Shown: piece after piece, positions 50,303 to 59,585 of the stretch
Numbering within the stretch: the stretch's first letter is position 1
Layout: the number at the start of each line of letters is the position of its first letter
NCBI RefSeq assembly: GCF_049676595.1
Contig: NZ_CP187259.1
Span: forward strand, 930,001-994,000
Reading direction: 5' to 3'
Source: Methanocella_A sp049676595
Lineage (GTDB): Archaea > Halobacteriota > Methanocellia > Methanocellales > Methanocellaceae
Length of the DNA: 64,000 nt
Position numbers and translations under genes: made by a program
The notes under the pieces: model-generated
Database searches by the model: none
Seen by the model: only the letters and a program-made list of their open reading frames with translations
What the model was told of the DNA's origin: nothing

Positions 50303-51595
50303 ATGTTCGTGAAAATCAAGGACATCCTCTCCGGGAAGTACCCGGACGGCGAGGAGATCCAGATCGGCGGCTGGGTCGTGAAGAACAGGTCCAGCGGCAA
50401 GATCGTCTTTACGGTCATCCGGGACAGCTCCGGGGAAATCCAGGTCACCACCAAGAAGGGCAACGTCTGCGACGATGCCCTGCGGGAAGCGGACGCCCTC
50501 GCGCTGGAAGCCTCGACGATGATCAAGGGCAAGGTTCGCACCGACCCGAGGGCTCCCGGCGGCCGGGAACTGGTCGCCACCGACGTGAAGATCGTCGGGG
50601 CATCCCCGGACTATCCTATCTTCGGCGAAGGCCACAACCCCGAGGTGCTGCTCGATTTAAGGCACCTGCACATCAGGAGCAGAGAGCTGGTCGCCATCAT
50701 GAAAGTGAAGGACTCGGTGCTCAGCTCCTGCAGAGAATGGTTCCGCACCAGCGGCTTCTACGAAGTCACGCCCCCCATCATCATGTCCAGCTCCTGCGAG
50801 GGCGGCTCCACGCTGTTTGAGCTCAAGTACTTCGACGAGAAAGCGTATTTGTCCCAGAGCGCCCAGCTCTATTTAGAGTCGCTCATCTTCGGCCTGGAGA
50901 ACGTGTACTCCGTCACCCCGTCCTTCCGGGCGGAGAAGTCCCGCACCACGAGGCACCTGGCCGAGTACTGGCACATTGAGGGTGAGATGGCGTGGGTCGG
51001 TTTATATGATATGATCGATATGCTGGAGAAGCTGGTATCGTTTGTATGTAACAGGACGGCCGAAGAGCGGCCCGAAGAGCTGAAGCTGCTGGGCAGCGAT
51101 CCGGAATATTTTAAAAATTTAAAGCCGCCTTTCCCGCGTATTACGTACGACGAGGCGATCAAAGTCCTGCAGGCAGACGGCTACGAGGTCAAGTGGGGCG
51201 ACGACTTCGGCACCCACGAGGAAAGACAGCTTTCCATGCACTACGACAAGCCCCTGTTCATCACCGAGTACCCGCTCGAAGTCAAGGCGTTCTATATGAA
51301 AGACGCAGGTAACGCCAAAGTGCTCAACGTCGACATGATCGCGCCCAAAGGCTTCGGCGAGATCATCGGCGGTAGCGAGAGGGAAACGGATCTGGCGCTT
51401 TTAGAGGAGCGAATTAAAAAGCAGGGCGAGGACCCGGCGAAGTATGGGTGGTATCTGGATTTGCGTCGCTATGGCTCGGTGCCCCACTCCGGCTTCGGCA
51501 TGGGCGCAGAACGCCTCGTACGGTGGATCTGCAACCAGGAGCACATCCGGGACACGATACCATATCCGCGTACCATAAGCCGGTTCAATCCGTAA
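50303..51595 (+). CDS. asnS: Asparaginyl-tRNA synthetase
   Basis: The 430-residue product has an N-terminal OB-fold anticodon-binding domain (EEIQIGGWVVKNRSSGKIVF) and a class II catalytic core: motif 2 in TPSFRAEKSRTTRHLAEYWHIEGE and motif 3 in GFGMGAERLVRWICN. The archaeal set of aspartyl- and asparaginyl-type enzymes is similar, but the length and the KSRTTRHL-type motif 2 fit AsnS. I start at MFVKIKDIL. Confidence 0.88.
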   Translation: MFVKIKDILSGKYPDGEEIQIGGWVVKNRSSGKIVFTVIRDSSGEIQVTTKKGNVCDDALREADALALEASTMIKGKVRTDPRAPGGRELVATDVKIVGASPDYPIFGEGHNPEVLLDLRHLHIRSRELVAIMKVKDSVLSSCREWFRTSGFYEVTPPIIMSSSCEGGSTLFELKYFDEKAYLSQSAQLYLESLIFGLENVYSVTPSFRAEKSRTTRHLAEYWHIEGEMAWVGLYDMIDMLEKLVSFVCNRTAEERPEELKLLGSDPEYFKNLKPPFPRITYDEAIKVLQADGYEVKWGDDFGTHEERQLSMHYDKPLFITEYPLEVKAFYMKDAGNAKVLNVDMIAPKGFGEIIGGSERETDLALLEERIKKQGEDPAKYGWYLDLRRYGSVPHSGFGMGAERLVRWICNQEHIRDTIPYPRTISRFNP

Positions 51596-51613
51596 CAATA
51601 GTTTCTTTGGATG

Positions 51614-51648
51614 GGCTCGTGCTATACGAGCCTATACTTCTTGTTTTT
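51614..51648 (+). terminator. Terminator after asnS
   Basis: GGCTCGT-GCTAT-ACGAGCC forms a perfect 7-bp stem beginning 18 bases past the stop, followed by a T-rich tract ending in TTTTT. Confidence 0.7.
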
Positions 51649-51660
51649 AATAAGACGACA

Positions 51661-51734
51661 CCCGTTCTAGCGATTGTTAATGTTTACTCTTCTCAGGCCG
51701 ACTCCCGTTCTAGTGGTTGTTAATGTTTCTCTTC
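51661..51734. repeat. Direct repeat CCCGTTCTAG..TTGTTAATGTTT at the left edge of the palindromic element
   Basis: Two near-identical ~30-base copies begin near 51661 and 51703, about 42 bases apart, and end in CTCTTC. The second runs into the left end of the inverted element. This suggests duplicated or layered insertion at one target. Confidence 0.6.
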
Positions 51735-52276
51735 GCGGGTCGACGCCCGCCTGATGGCGGGCTACTCGTCGTTTCGGGTACTGCGACGTCGGGGCCAGTG
51801 GGAGGGGTGCCAAGCCCTTCGGCCCGATGATCGCACCCTCGGAGGTCCGACCTGGCTGCGCCTACGGCTGCGCCAGTTGAACCTCCTTCGCAAGCGCTAA
51901 GCAACGCCGCCTTCGGCAGGCGTTCATTGCCCCGTCATCTCCGTATCCCCGGCTGCTGCCGGGGACAAGCCCGAAACGCCTCGCCGACCGCTACCCTTTT
52001 AGATTGCATCGATTTGCCGACACAACAAGCTGAAAGTATGCGGTCGACGGAGGGTTTTCGGGCTTGTCCTGCCATCAGGCAGGATGCGGAGGCGGCAGGG
52101 CAATGGGCACCTGCCGAAGGCGGTGTCGCTTAGGGCTTGCGAAGCAATGTAAACCGGCGGCAGCGTAGCGCCAGCCGGGTTTTCATTGCGAGGGTGCGAG
52201 CTCGGCCCTGACGGTGGAGCACCCGAAAAACCGGAGTAGGACGACCCGAAGGGTCGGCCGTCGACCCGCGAAGAGA
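51728..52276. repeat. 549-bp element made of two inverted, diverged copies of a structured block
   Basis: The ends are perfect 18-base inverted copies: TCTCTTCGCGGGTCGACG (51728-51745) and its complement (52259-52276). The two halves (51728-51993 and 52037-52276) align as inverted copies of one block. Going outward from the centre each has GGTCG.CG..G.GTTTTCGGGCTTGTCC, then a GC hairpin, then GGGCAATG, CCTGCCGAAGGCGG, GCTTAG.GCTTGCGAAG and GAGGGTGCGA. Many tetraloop-like hairpins (CCGCC-TTCG-GC type) occur. There is no coding potential. It lies in the 936-base gap between asnS and the GT4 gene. It may be a palindromic mobile element or a structured RNA locus. Confidence 0.8.
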
Positions 52277-52531
52277 TTTTTTATGTAACTTGTTATTTGT
52301 TATTATGAAAACGGCCGCCGACCCGCGATGCGAGTTAATATTTATTTCTGTAGAAATGCCTGTTTGCATCTACCTATCAAATAATAGCCGGTTGCTATTT
52401 CGGCGGATGTCTCTACACGTATCTTTTCTCTACACCAATCGAACCTAACGCTGTTCCTCCCCTGATCACCGCGCTTTACCGCGTTTTAATTCGGACAATA
52501 TACTTAATCATGAATAAAAATACTCGTGTTT

Positions 52532-53839
52532 ATGAAAATTTGTTCCGTCTCCCAGTCCTTTTATCCGTACGTCGGTGGGGTGACGAGGTACCTCCAGGCC
52601 CTCGGTAAGCGTTTGATCGAGAGGGGCGACGAGATGATCGTCATCCACTTCAAGACGCCTGAGATGTCTGACTACGAAGTGGTCGACAACATCCGGGTCT
52701 ACCGGATGGCCGAGTCTGCCGGGCTCAAGGAGTCCATGGAAGGCTACCTTAAATTTAAGGAACTGATCATTGATACCACTCACGGGAGCAAGGCTCCTGT
52801 CAGCGTCGACGACCGGTTCGATCACGGGTACTACGATTACCTTGGGTTCAACCTGAGCATGTACGAGAAAGTCAGGCAGGTCTACGAGACCGAGCAGTTC
52901 GATCTCCTGCACATCCACGACTTCCAGGTCATGCCTCTCGCCTTCCTGCTCAAGGACGAGATCGACGTGCCCATGGTCTTCACCTGGCACGTACCGTTCA
53001 CCAACGCCATGCCCGCGGACTGGCGGGACTTCATGGTGCGGTACCTGCGCTACTACGACCAGGTGATCTTTTCGACCGACGAGTACGTCCGGACGGCTGT
53101 GGAGAGCGGGCTGAGCCCGGACAGGGTGACCAAGATCAACCCGTTCATAGAGACCTCCTGCTATGCTTTCGCCGGCCCGAACAACTTCAGGGAGAAGTTC
53201 GGCATCCCGGAAAAGGACCATCTTTTACTTTGCGTTTCCCGCATGGACCCGCGCAAAGGCCAGGAGTACCTGATCAAAGCCCTGGCAGAGGTAGTCAAAA
53301 AGCACCCGGACACGAGCTGCGCTTTCATCGGCAACGGCTCGCTGACGAAAAAGCTGCTGGGCAGGAACGAGCGGGTGGAGAGCCTGAAAGCCTTGGCAGC
53401 CGAACTGGGCGTGGCTGACAAAGTCAAGTTCCTCGGCAAGGTGGGCCAGGAAGACTTGCTGGCAGGATACGACGCGTGCGATATGGTCATACTGCCGTCC
53501 ATCAACGAGGGCTTCGGCTTAGTCTTATCCGAGGCCATGTGCTTTGGCAAGCCGCTGATCGGCTCCAACATCGGGGGCATCCCGGAGCAGATCGTGGACG
53601 GGGTGAACGGCTATTTATTCAAGCCGACGGACCACGAGGAGCTGGCGCAATACATCAACTCACTGATCGAGAACCCGGAGGTCTGTAAGCAGATGGGGGC
53701 CATCGGGAAGGAGCTGGTACACACCCGTTTCTGCGTCGAAAGGGGCTATAAGGACCACTGTGAGATCTACGATACGATTCACCTGAGGAAGAGGATGAAG
53801 GATAACTCCGGGACTGGAGAATCTTTGTTGACAGGGTAA
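52532..53839 (+). CDS. GT4-family glycosyltransferase
   Basis: The 435-residue product has the GT-B fold of family 4: PYVGGVTRYLQALGKRL at the start, a nucleotide-binding region VSRMDPRKGQEYLIKAL, and the donor-binding motif EGFGLVLSEAMCFGKPLIGS with the paired Glu residues. It moves a sugar from an activated donor, in the cytoplasm or at the membrane. Its neighbours are a GH15-type hydrolase and a HAD phosphatase, so a soluble glucoside such as trehalose is a possible product, by inference only. Confidence 0.87.
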   Translation: MKICSVSQSFYPYVGGVTRYLQALGKRLIERGDEMIVIHFKTPEMSDYEVVDNIRVYRMAESAGLKESMEGYLKFKELIIDTTHGSKAPVSVDDRFDHGYYDYLGFNLSMYEKVRQVYETEQFDLLHIHDFQVMPLAFLLKDEIDVPMVFTWHVPFTNAMPADWRDFMVRYLRYYDQVIFSTDEYVRTAVESGLSPDRVTKINPFIETSCYAFAGPNNFREKFGIPEKDHLLLCVSRMDPRKGQEYLIKALAEVVKKHPDTSCAFIGNGSLTKKLLGRNERVESLKALAAELGVADKVKFLGKVGQEDLLAGYDACDMVILPSINEGFGLVLSEAMCFGKPLIGSNIGGIPEQIVDGVNGYLFKPTDHEELAQYINSLIENPEVCKQMGAIGKELVHTRFCVERGYKDHCEIYDTIHLRKRMKDNSGTGESLLTG

Positions 53840-53863
53840 AAGTAGCTACCACTATTGATAGCC

Positions 53864-53880
53864 GGGCCTGTATCAGGCCC
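53864..53880. terminator. Hairpin GGGCCTG/CAGGCCC between convergent genes
   Basis: A perfect 7-bp stem with a TAT loop separates the GT4 and GH15 stop codons. A T-rich stretch follows on the plus strand. Confidence 0.6.
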
Positions 53881-53884
53881 TTCC

Positions 53885-55645
53885 TTATTCTTTCCCCAGC
53901 AGATAATGGATCGATTTCACGAACTCTTCATGCGAGAACGACTGCGGTATGTTCCCCACCAGCCGCTGGTAGTACATGTCGTACTCTTCGGCGAACAGCC
54001 CTAAGTCGCTGGAAGCGTATCTCGCCGACCTGTTGATGATGTCCAGCGAATTTACGACTTTTCCCTTCTTCATCATAACCTGCGCCAGCCATAGTGAGGA
54101 CAGCATGAAGGCGCCGGGCTCTTCCTCGAACCTTTTTAGTAAGCCGCCGGTGCCCAGGTGATCGGTGATGCTCTTAATGCTCGTCCTCACTAACAGATCA
54201 TTCACCGATAGCATGTTCACGAGCGGTATGGCCAGTACCGAGGCGTCGTAGGCGTCGTCCTGGTAGGCGCGCTTGAAGCACTTTTTCTTTTCGGACCAGC
54301 CGTTGGCTATCACGTCGTCCCTGACGGCGTTCGACTCGTGCCTCCACTGCCTGGCCAGGTCTTCCCTGTCTACCCGCAACGCCAGTCGGGCACCGTGCTC
54401 CAGGGCGGCCCAGCACATGGTTTTGCTGTGCACGTAGTCCATGTCTTCCCTGCGGAACTCCCAGATGCCTGCGTCTTTCTCTGTCCAGTGGCGGACCACG
54501 TAGTTCACTATCCTCTCGATCTCGTCGAAGTGCTCCGGGACGTATTCCTTATCGCCCGAGTACCTGTCGTACAGCGAGAGGGCGTGGATGACCTCCCCTT
54601 CGAGGTCGTTCTGCTTCTGGTCGACGGCCTTGTTGCCGATGCGGACAGGCCGGCTGTTGCCGAAGCCGACGAGGGAGTCGAGCAGCACTTCCTCGGTGCC
54701 GTCCAGATCGCCGTCGATGGAGACGAGCGGATACGGGTAAGGTTTGCCGTCTTTGCTGGCTATGCGGAGCAAAAAGTCGAGCAGCTTGCGGGACTCGTCT
54801 TTCATCCCCGCCAGCACCAGAGCCTCAGCGCTGTAGGCGCCGTCTCTCACCCAGCAGAAGCGGTAATCCCAGTTGGAGTCCCGGCCGACGATCTCGGGGA
54901 ACGAGGTCGTCGGCGCGGCGAGGATGGCTCCTGTCGGGTCATATATCAGCTGTTTTAGCACCAGCAGCGAGCGCATATAATAATAGTGTAGCCTCGGGCT
55001 GAGCTCGAAGACCGGACGCGCTTTCGATGCGTAGCATCGCCAGAAGCGCAGGTCTGCCTGGTGGTCTTTCAGGAAGTCCGCCCGCCTGGCTTCTTTATGG
55101 CACTCTTCGGCCGTATCGCCGTAGGTCAGCAGTAGCGGTATCGTGAGCGGCGGCTCGATGTCGAAGGTCATTCTCAGCTTTTTAATGGCGGGCTTCTCGG
55201 TAGTCGATATCCTGATCGCCTGGCCCGGGGCGGAGAAGGTGAGGCCGCTGTCGCCTGCCGATATCTCTGGCCTGGCGCGGTTGTAGTCAGGCCTGGGGTC
55301 GATGTCGAGGTGGAGCTTGAGCCTGTCGGGGCCGGAGACTCCGAGTATCCTCCACAGCCGGCGTTTGCCCCAGGGCATGAAGTCGATGGCCCTGATCGTG
55401 TCGCTGCCTATCTGGGTCGTCGTCTCCAGGACGCAGGTGTCTTCGACGTACCGCTGCTCTCCTCCTTCGAAAGGCAGCACGGACCCGCCCATCTCTGAGG
55501 ACAGCATGACCGAGCCTCCCTCGGCGTTGTCCAGCGCCCGGGCGAAGAAGGTGGGCGAGTCGAACCGGGGCACGCACAGCCAGTCCAGCGAGCTGAAAAT
55601 GCTGATGAAGGCGCAGGTCTCGCCGTTGCCTATGATACCGTACAT
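53885..55645 (-). CDS. GH15-family glucoamylase/trehalase-like hydrolase
   Basis: The 586-residue product fits family 15: an N-terminal beta domain (ISIFSSLDWLCVPRFDSPTFFARAL, cited in part) and a helical barrel with the DSNWDYRFCWVRDGAYSAEAL motif, and later a MCWAALEHGARLA block. There is no signal peptide, so it acts inside the cell. GH15 members cleave alpha-glucosides; several archaeal ones are trehalases. It is convergent with the GT4 gene and probably shares a substrate pool. Confidence 0.88.
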   Translation of the reverse strand: MYGIIGNGETCAFISIFSSLDWLCVPRFDSPTFFARALDNAEGGSVMLSSEMGGSVLPFEGGEQRYVEDTCVLETTTQIGSDTIRAIDFMPWGKRRLWRILGVSGPDRLKLHLDIDPRPDYNRARPEISAGDSGLTFSAPGQAIRISTTEKPAIKKLRMTFDIEPPLTIPLLLTYGDTAEECHKEARRADFLKDHQADLRFWRCYASKARPVFELSPRLHYYYMRSLLVLKQLIYDPTGAILAAPTTSFPEIVGRDSNWDYRFCWVRDGAYSAEALVLAGMKDESRKLLDFLLRIASKDGKPYPYPLVSIDGDLDGTEEVLLDSLVGFGNSRPVRIGNKAVDQKQNDLEGEVIHALSLYDRYSGDKEYVPEHFDEIERIVNYVVRHWTEKDAGIWEFRREDMDYVHSKTMCWAALEHGARLALRVDREDLARQWRHESNAVRDDVIANGWSEKKKCFKRAYQDDAYDASVLAIPLVNMLSVNDLLVRTSIKSITDHLGTGGLLKRFEEEPGAFMLSSLWLAQVMMKKGKVVNSLDIINRSARYASSDLGLFAEEYDMYYQRLVGNIPQSFSHEEFVKSIHYLLGKE

Positions 55646-55676
55646 GTGAGAAGGTTATGCCTGCATTTTATAAATA

Positions 55677-56357
55677 CTATTCAATATTTTTAATGGCCCG
55701 TGTCTCGATGTATTCCAGAAACTCTTTGAGCCCGAAGCCGAAGCTCTGCCGGCACACGTAATCCGACTCCTTTTTCACCGCGGGGAGCGCGTTGCAGACG
55801 GCTCCCATGAGGGTGCAGAGGCTGCGCATCTCCAGGTCGTTCTCCGCGTCGCCGATACAGGCCATCTGCGTCGGAGTCAGGCTGTACACGCCCATCAGCC
55901 ACTGGATTCCGGTGGCTTTCGAGACGCTGTGGGGCAGGATCATCAGCGAGTCCACGTTCCTGACCACGTGCATGTTCGGGTGCTGTTCCAGCACCTGATC
56001 TACCTGCTGTTCGTAGGCCCTGTCCACTGAAACGATGACGTCTCCGGCATCGTACGGGACGGAGAGCGATCTGAGGTCCGCGAGCATGTCCTCCCTGCCG
56101 TCGGAGCGAGCTATGTAGTGTTTACTACCGTTCACGTATCCCACGCAGCCGTTCTCCGCTATAAACGAGTCCACCACGCCGTCCATGCCCAGGTAAAGGT
56201 CGTACATGAACGAGAACTTCCGCCCGGACACGATGGAAAAAAGAGTGCCTTTGCGCTTCAGCCGGAGTATGGCGTCCACCAGCCCGGGCTCGACTCGAAG
56301 GCTGGCGTCCGTAAACGTCCTGTCATAGTCGCTGAGCACGAGGCGAATAGCGTTCAT
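55677..56357 (-). CDS. HAD-superfamily phosphatase (Cof/sugar-phosphatase type)
   Basis: The 226-residue product has HAD motif I as SDYDRTFTD (Arg replaces the usual Gly), motif II in SIVSGRK, a cap of the C2 type, and motif III/IV in CIGDAENDLEM. It resembles archaeal phosphoglycolate or sugar-phosphate phosphatases. It lies 31 bases upstream of the GH15 gene on the same strand, so it likely removes phosphate from the same glucoside pathway. Confidence 0.85.
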   Translation of the reverse strand: MNAIRLVLSDYDRTFTDASLRVEPGLVDAILRLKRKGTLFSIVSGRKFSFMYDLYLGMDGVVDSFIAENGCVGYVNGSKHYIARSDGREDMLADLRSLSVPYDAGDVIVSVDRAYEQQVDQVLEQHPNMHVVRNVDSLMILPHSVSKATGIQWLMGVYSLTPTQMACIGDAENDLEMRSLCTLMGAVCNALPAVKKESDYVCRQSFGFGLKEFLEYIETRAIKNIE

Positions 56358-56408
56358 AATTGTTATTTATATATTCTTGGATTTAATATTTTTCATTGGA
56401 GGTAAAAT

Positions 56409-56525
56409 ATGATGCCCGCAGCCGGTCAGGATGATGTCAGCAGGACACGGCCGGGCATATGCCAGCGTATATATAACTTTCCCTTAACATACTATAATAT
56501 ACACGACTGCTCTTCCGTGTCATAG
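56409..56525 (+). CDS. Possible small ORF with a strong ribosome site
   Basis: A 38-codon frame begins with ATGATG, 5 bases after TTGGAGG, and ends at TAG 56523-56525. A TATATATT element lies about 30 bases upstream, shared with the divergent HAD gene. The peptide starts MMPAAGQDDVSRTRPGICQR and is not clearly hydrophobic. It precedes the ech operon by 245 bases. I do not recognise it; it may be a leader peptide or chance. Confidence 0.35.
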   Translation: MMPAAGQDDVSRTRPGICQRIYNFPLTYYNIHDCSSVS

Positions 56526-56722
56526 GCAGATTACGTCATTTGACGTAAATTTGTCCGGGGTATGTGGGCGCATTTTTTACCTGACGGAGCGTCCTCCTGT
56601 ATCTACATCGCTTTTCCTGCCAGCGAATGGAGTGAATCCGCCTTTTTGGTAAAAATTCACGCCGTTTTTTAATATTTTCGCTGTCAGCAGCTTAATTTTC
56701 GTGTCGATGTCCTGCCATTCAC

Positions 56723-56730
56723 TTTATATA
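56723..56730 (+). promoter_or_regulatory. TATA box of the ech operon
   Basis: TTTATATA lies about 40 bases before the echA ATG, in AT-rich DNA. This spacing places the transcript start about 15-20 bases before the ATG. The remaining 56526-56722 stretch shows no further structure that I can recognise. Confidence 0.55.
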
Positions 56731-56769
56731 TCATGATTGACTATGACTTTTTATTGCTTGGTGTATTGT

Positions 56770-58668
56770 ATGGACGGATTATTGCTTTTGTCGCTTACCG
56801 TACTGGTGCCTGCCGTTATTGGCATCGTCACCTACCTGCTGCCGGGCTATGACCTCAAAAAATATGCGGTCATCCTGTGCGCAGTAGTGCTGTCCGCAGC
56901 TTCGCTGCTCGTACTGTACAGCGGTCCGCAGAGCGTCTCCGTTGAGTCGATTAACGCCGCTATACCTATCTCAACCATCATCGTTATCTTCGATTTCCTG
57001 CTGCTCCTGACGTTCCTGTACTTCGGTATCAAGGATAAGGAGTACAAGGTGATGGCGCTGGCTGTCCTGCAGGCTATACCACTGGTGTACCTGGAGTTCC
57101 TGATGCCGGCCACTCATTCGGCGGCCCCGACCTTCGTGATAGACGACCTGTCGATCGTCATGTGCCTCATCGTCTCGATCATCGGGGCGCTGATCCTGCT
57201 CTACTCTATCGGCTACATGAAAGGCGACAAAAACGCCTCGCCGTTCTTCCTCGTTATGATGGTGTTTCTCGGGGACATGAACGCGCTCATCTTTGCCAAT
57301 GACCTGACCTGGCTGCTCTTCTTCTGGGAAGTCACCACGCTGTGTTCCTTCCTGCTGATCCGGCACTACCGGGACGAGCCTTCGATCAAGGCTTCGGACC
57401 GGGCCCTGTGGATGAACCTGCTGGGCGGGTTAGGCCTCGTCACCGGCATCCTGCTGATCGAGATGTTCTACGGGACTCGCTTCCTGTCTGAGCTGCTGGC
57501 CACCAAAGCGACGCTCCCCGGAGCCCTGTCGTTCCTGCCAGCCGCAGCGATCGTGCTGCCCTTCGCTTTCCTGGCGTTCGGGGCCTTCACCAAGTCGGCC
57601 CTGATGCCGTTCAACTCGTGGCTCACCGGTGCCATGGTGGCACCGACCCCGGTCTCTGCGTTGCTCCACTCCTCGACGATGGTCAACGCAGGAGTATATC
57701 TGCTCATCAGGATAGCGCCGTTCATCATCGGCACTACCCTGTCCAGCATCATCGCCATCGTGGGCGGTTTCTCGTTCATGATGTGCGCGCTGCTGGCGAT
57801 CTCCCAGACCGACTCTAAGAGGATCCTGGCCTACTCGACCATCAGCTACCTCGGCCTGATAGCGATGTGTACGGGCATCAACACCGCTCTGGCGCTCACC
57901 GCGGCGGTCGCCCTGCTGGTCTTCCACGCAGTCTCCAAAGGCCTGCTGTTCCTGTGCGTGGGCGATATCACCCACCTGATCGGCTCCCGGAACATCGAGA
58001 AGATGGAGGGGCTCGTCACCCGTGCCCCGCTGGTCGCCATCCTGACGGTGATCGGCCTCATCTCCCTGATGGCTCCCCCGTTCGGCATCTTCGTGGGCAA
58101 GTGGCTGGCCTTCCAGTCGGCCTCTACCTTCAGCCAGATCAGCCTGTCGTTGCTGGACATCTTCTTCATCATCTTCGGCAGCATCTTCTCCGTCTTCTAC
58201 TACGCCAGGTGGGCCGGCCGGATGATGGCGTCCAGAGGCGACGAAGCGCCGGTCAAGCAGCACCACGACTGGTACATGGAGCTGCCGCTGATCATCCTGA
58301 CCATCGGCATCTTCGTCTCCGTAGGCCTGACCACCGCGTTCTTCAGCCAGCTGATCGACCTTCCCGACGTTTATGGCCAGGAACCCTCGCAGCTCGTCAC
58401 CGGATGGGTTGCCCTGCAGAATGCTCTCGGCGGCTTCTCGCCGCTGCTGTTCCTGATCATCTTCCTGCTGATCATACTGGTACCGCTGGCGTTCATCCGC
58501 ATCAAGAAAGGCTCGGTAACCCCGGCCTACTCCTGCGGTACCGGCTCGGAGCCCGAGCTCGGAGGCGGCTACTTCGAGAGTCTGATCGGTGAGAACAGGT
58601 TGCTAAAATATTTAGTCCCGATCGGCATTCTGTTGTTAATCGCCCTCTTCGTGGCGGTGTTAATATGA
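56770..58668 (+). CDS. echA: Ech hydrogenase membrane subunit A (NuoL-like)
   Basis: EchA is the large antiporter-like membrane subunit that couples electron flow to ion movement. The 632-residue product has about 16 membrane helices with the conserved FWEVTTLCSFLLI, GAFTKSALMPFNSWLTGAM (pumping-helix Lys) and HSSTMVNAGVYLL motifs. It ends in YSCGTGSEPELGGGYFESLIG. I start at MDGLLLLSL; an in-frame ATG nine codons earlier would overlap the likely transcript start. Its stop overlaps echB by ATGA. Confidence 0.93.
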   Translation: MDGLLLLSLTVLVPAVIGIVTYLLPGYDLKKYAVILCAVVLSAASLLVLYSGPQSVSVESINAAIPISTIIVIFDFLLLLTFLYFGIKDKEYKVMALAVLQAIPLVYLEFLMPATHSAAPTFVIDDLSIVMCLIVSIIGALILLYSIGYMKGDKNASPFFLVMMVFLGDMNALIFANDLTWLLFFWEVTTLCSFLLIRHYRDEPSIKASDRALWMNLLGGLGLVTGILLIEMFYGTRFLSELLATKATLPGALSFLPAAAIVLPFAFLAFGAFTKSALMPFNSWLTGAMVAPTPVSALLHSSTMVNAGVYLLIRIAPFIIGTTLSSIIAIVGGFSFMMCALLAISQTDSKRILAYSTISYLGLIAMCTGINTALALTAAVALLVFHAVSKGLLFLCVGDITHLIGSRNIEKMEGLVTRAPLVAILTVIGLISLMAPPFGIFVGKWLAFQSASTFSQISLSLLDIFFIIFGSIFSVFYYARWAGRMMASRGDEAPVKQHHDWYMELPLIILTIGIFVSVGLTTAFFSQLIDLPDVYGQEPSQLVTGWVALQNALGGFSPLLFLIIFLLIILVPLAFIRIKKGSVTPAYSCGTGSEPELGGGYFESLIGENRLLKYLVPIGILLLIALFVAVLI

Positions 58669-59585
58669 ACACGTTCCTCGATCCTATCCTGACAAACAGC
58701 TACGTTACCACCTATGGTCTGCCGGTCCTGCTACTGCTGCTGTCCCCGATCATCGGAGGCCTCCTCATGGGCATCGACCGCAAGCTGACCGCAAGATTGC
58801 AGAACCGCCGGGGGCCGCCCATCGTGCAGCCTTTCTACGACGTCTTCAAGCTGTTCGGTAAAGAGGACAACGTGATGAACAAGGCGTACCTCGTGTTCGG
58901 CCTTGCCTACCAGACCACAGTCGTGCTGAGCCTGGCTCTGCTGCTGTTCGAGTACGACCTCTTAGTAATAGCGTTCGTGTTCGGCCTGTCCTTCATCTTC
59001 CTGGTGCTGGCCGGATACAGCGTGCGGTCGCAGTTCAGCTACGTGGGCTCTAACAGAGAGCTGCTGCAGATGATGACCTACGAGCCGATTCTGCTGCTCG
59101 TGGTGTTCCTGATAAGGCTGGTCACCGGGAGCTTCGAAGTAGAGGCCATCTACAAGGTTGAGCCGCTGCTCTACACGCTACCGCTTGCGCTGCTCGCGAT
59201 CTTCATCATCCTGCCGATCAAGTTCAGGAAGTCCCCGTACGATATCTCGTCGGCCCACCAGGAGATCGCCCAGGGCCCCATGACCGAGTTCACCGGGAAG
59301 TACCTGGGCCTGATCGAGTCGGCTCACTTCTTCGAGATGTTCTTCATGCTCTGGTTCATCGGACTGTTCTTCGTGCACGACCTGGTCCTCGGCGCGATCA
59401 CTATCCCCGGCTGGATCATGAGGCTGGGCCTGATGTTCGTGGCCTATCTCTTCTCCATCGTGGTAGACAACGCCACCGCAAGGCTGCGGGTTGATCAGAT
59501 GCTCAAACAAATATACATAGTAGGACTGATCCTGATCGTCCTGAACCTGGTATACATTCTCATTACCGGGAGGTGGATCGCATGA
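58665..59585 (+). CDS. echB: Ech hydrogenase membrane subunit B (NuoH-like)
   Basis: EchB is the NuoH-type subunit that links the hydrogenase module to the membrane arm. The 306-residue product has eight helices, with RLQNRRGPPIVQPFYDVFKLFGKED and IKFRKSPYDISSAHQEIAQGPMTEFTG, cited in part; both are hallmarks of the family. The ATG overlaps echA's stop. Confidence 0.95.
   Translation: MNTFLDPILTNSYVTTYGLPVLLLLLSPIIGGLLMGIDRKLTARLQNRRGPPIVQPFYDVFKLFGKEDNVMNKAYLVFGLAYQTTVVLSLALLLFEYDLLVIAFVFGLSFIFLVLAGYSVRSQFSYVGSNRELLQMMTYEPILLLVVFLIRLVTGSFEVEAIYKVEPLLYTLPLALLAIFIILPIKFRKSPYDISSAHQEIAQGPMTEFTGKYLGLIESAHFFEMFFMLWFIGLFFVHDLVLGAITIPGWIMRLGLMFVAYLFSIVVDNATARLRVDQMLKQIYIVGLILIVLNLVYILITGRWIA

Noticed and set aside
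51728..52276. RNase P RNA, SRP RNA or rRNA fragment
   Set aside because: I could not find the conserved core motifs of these RNAs on either strand, and the palindromic plan does not fit them.
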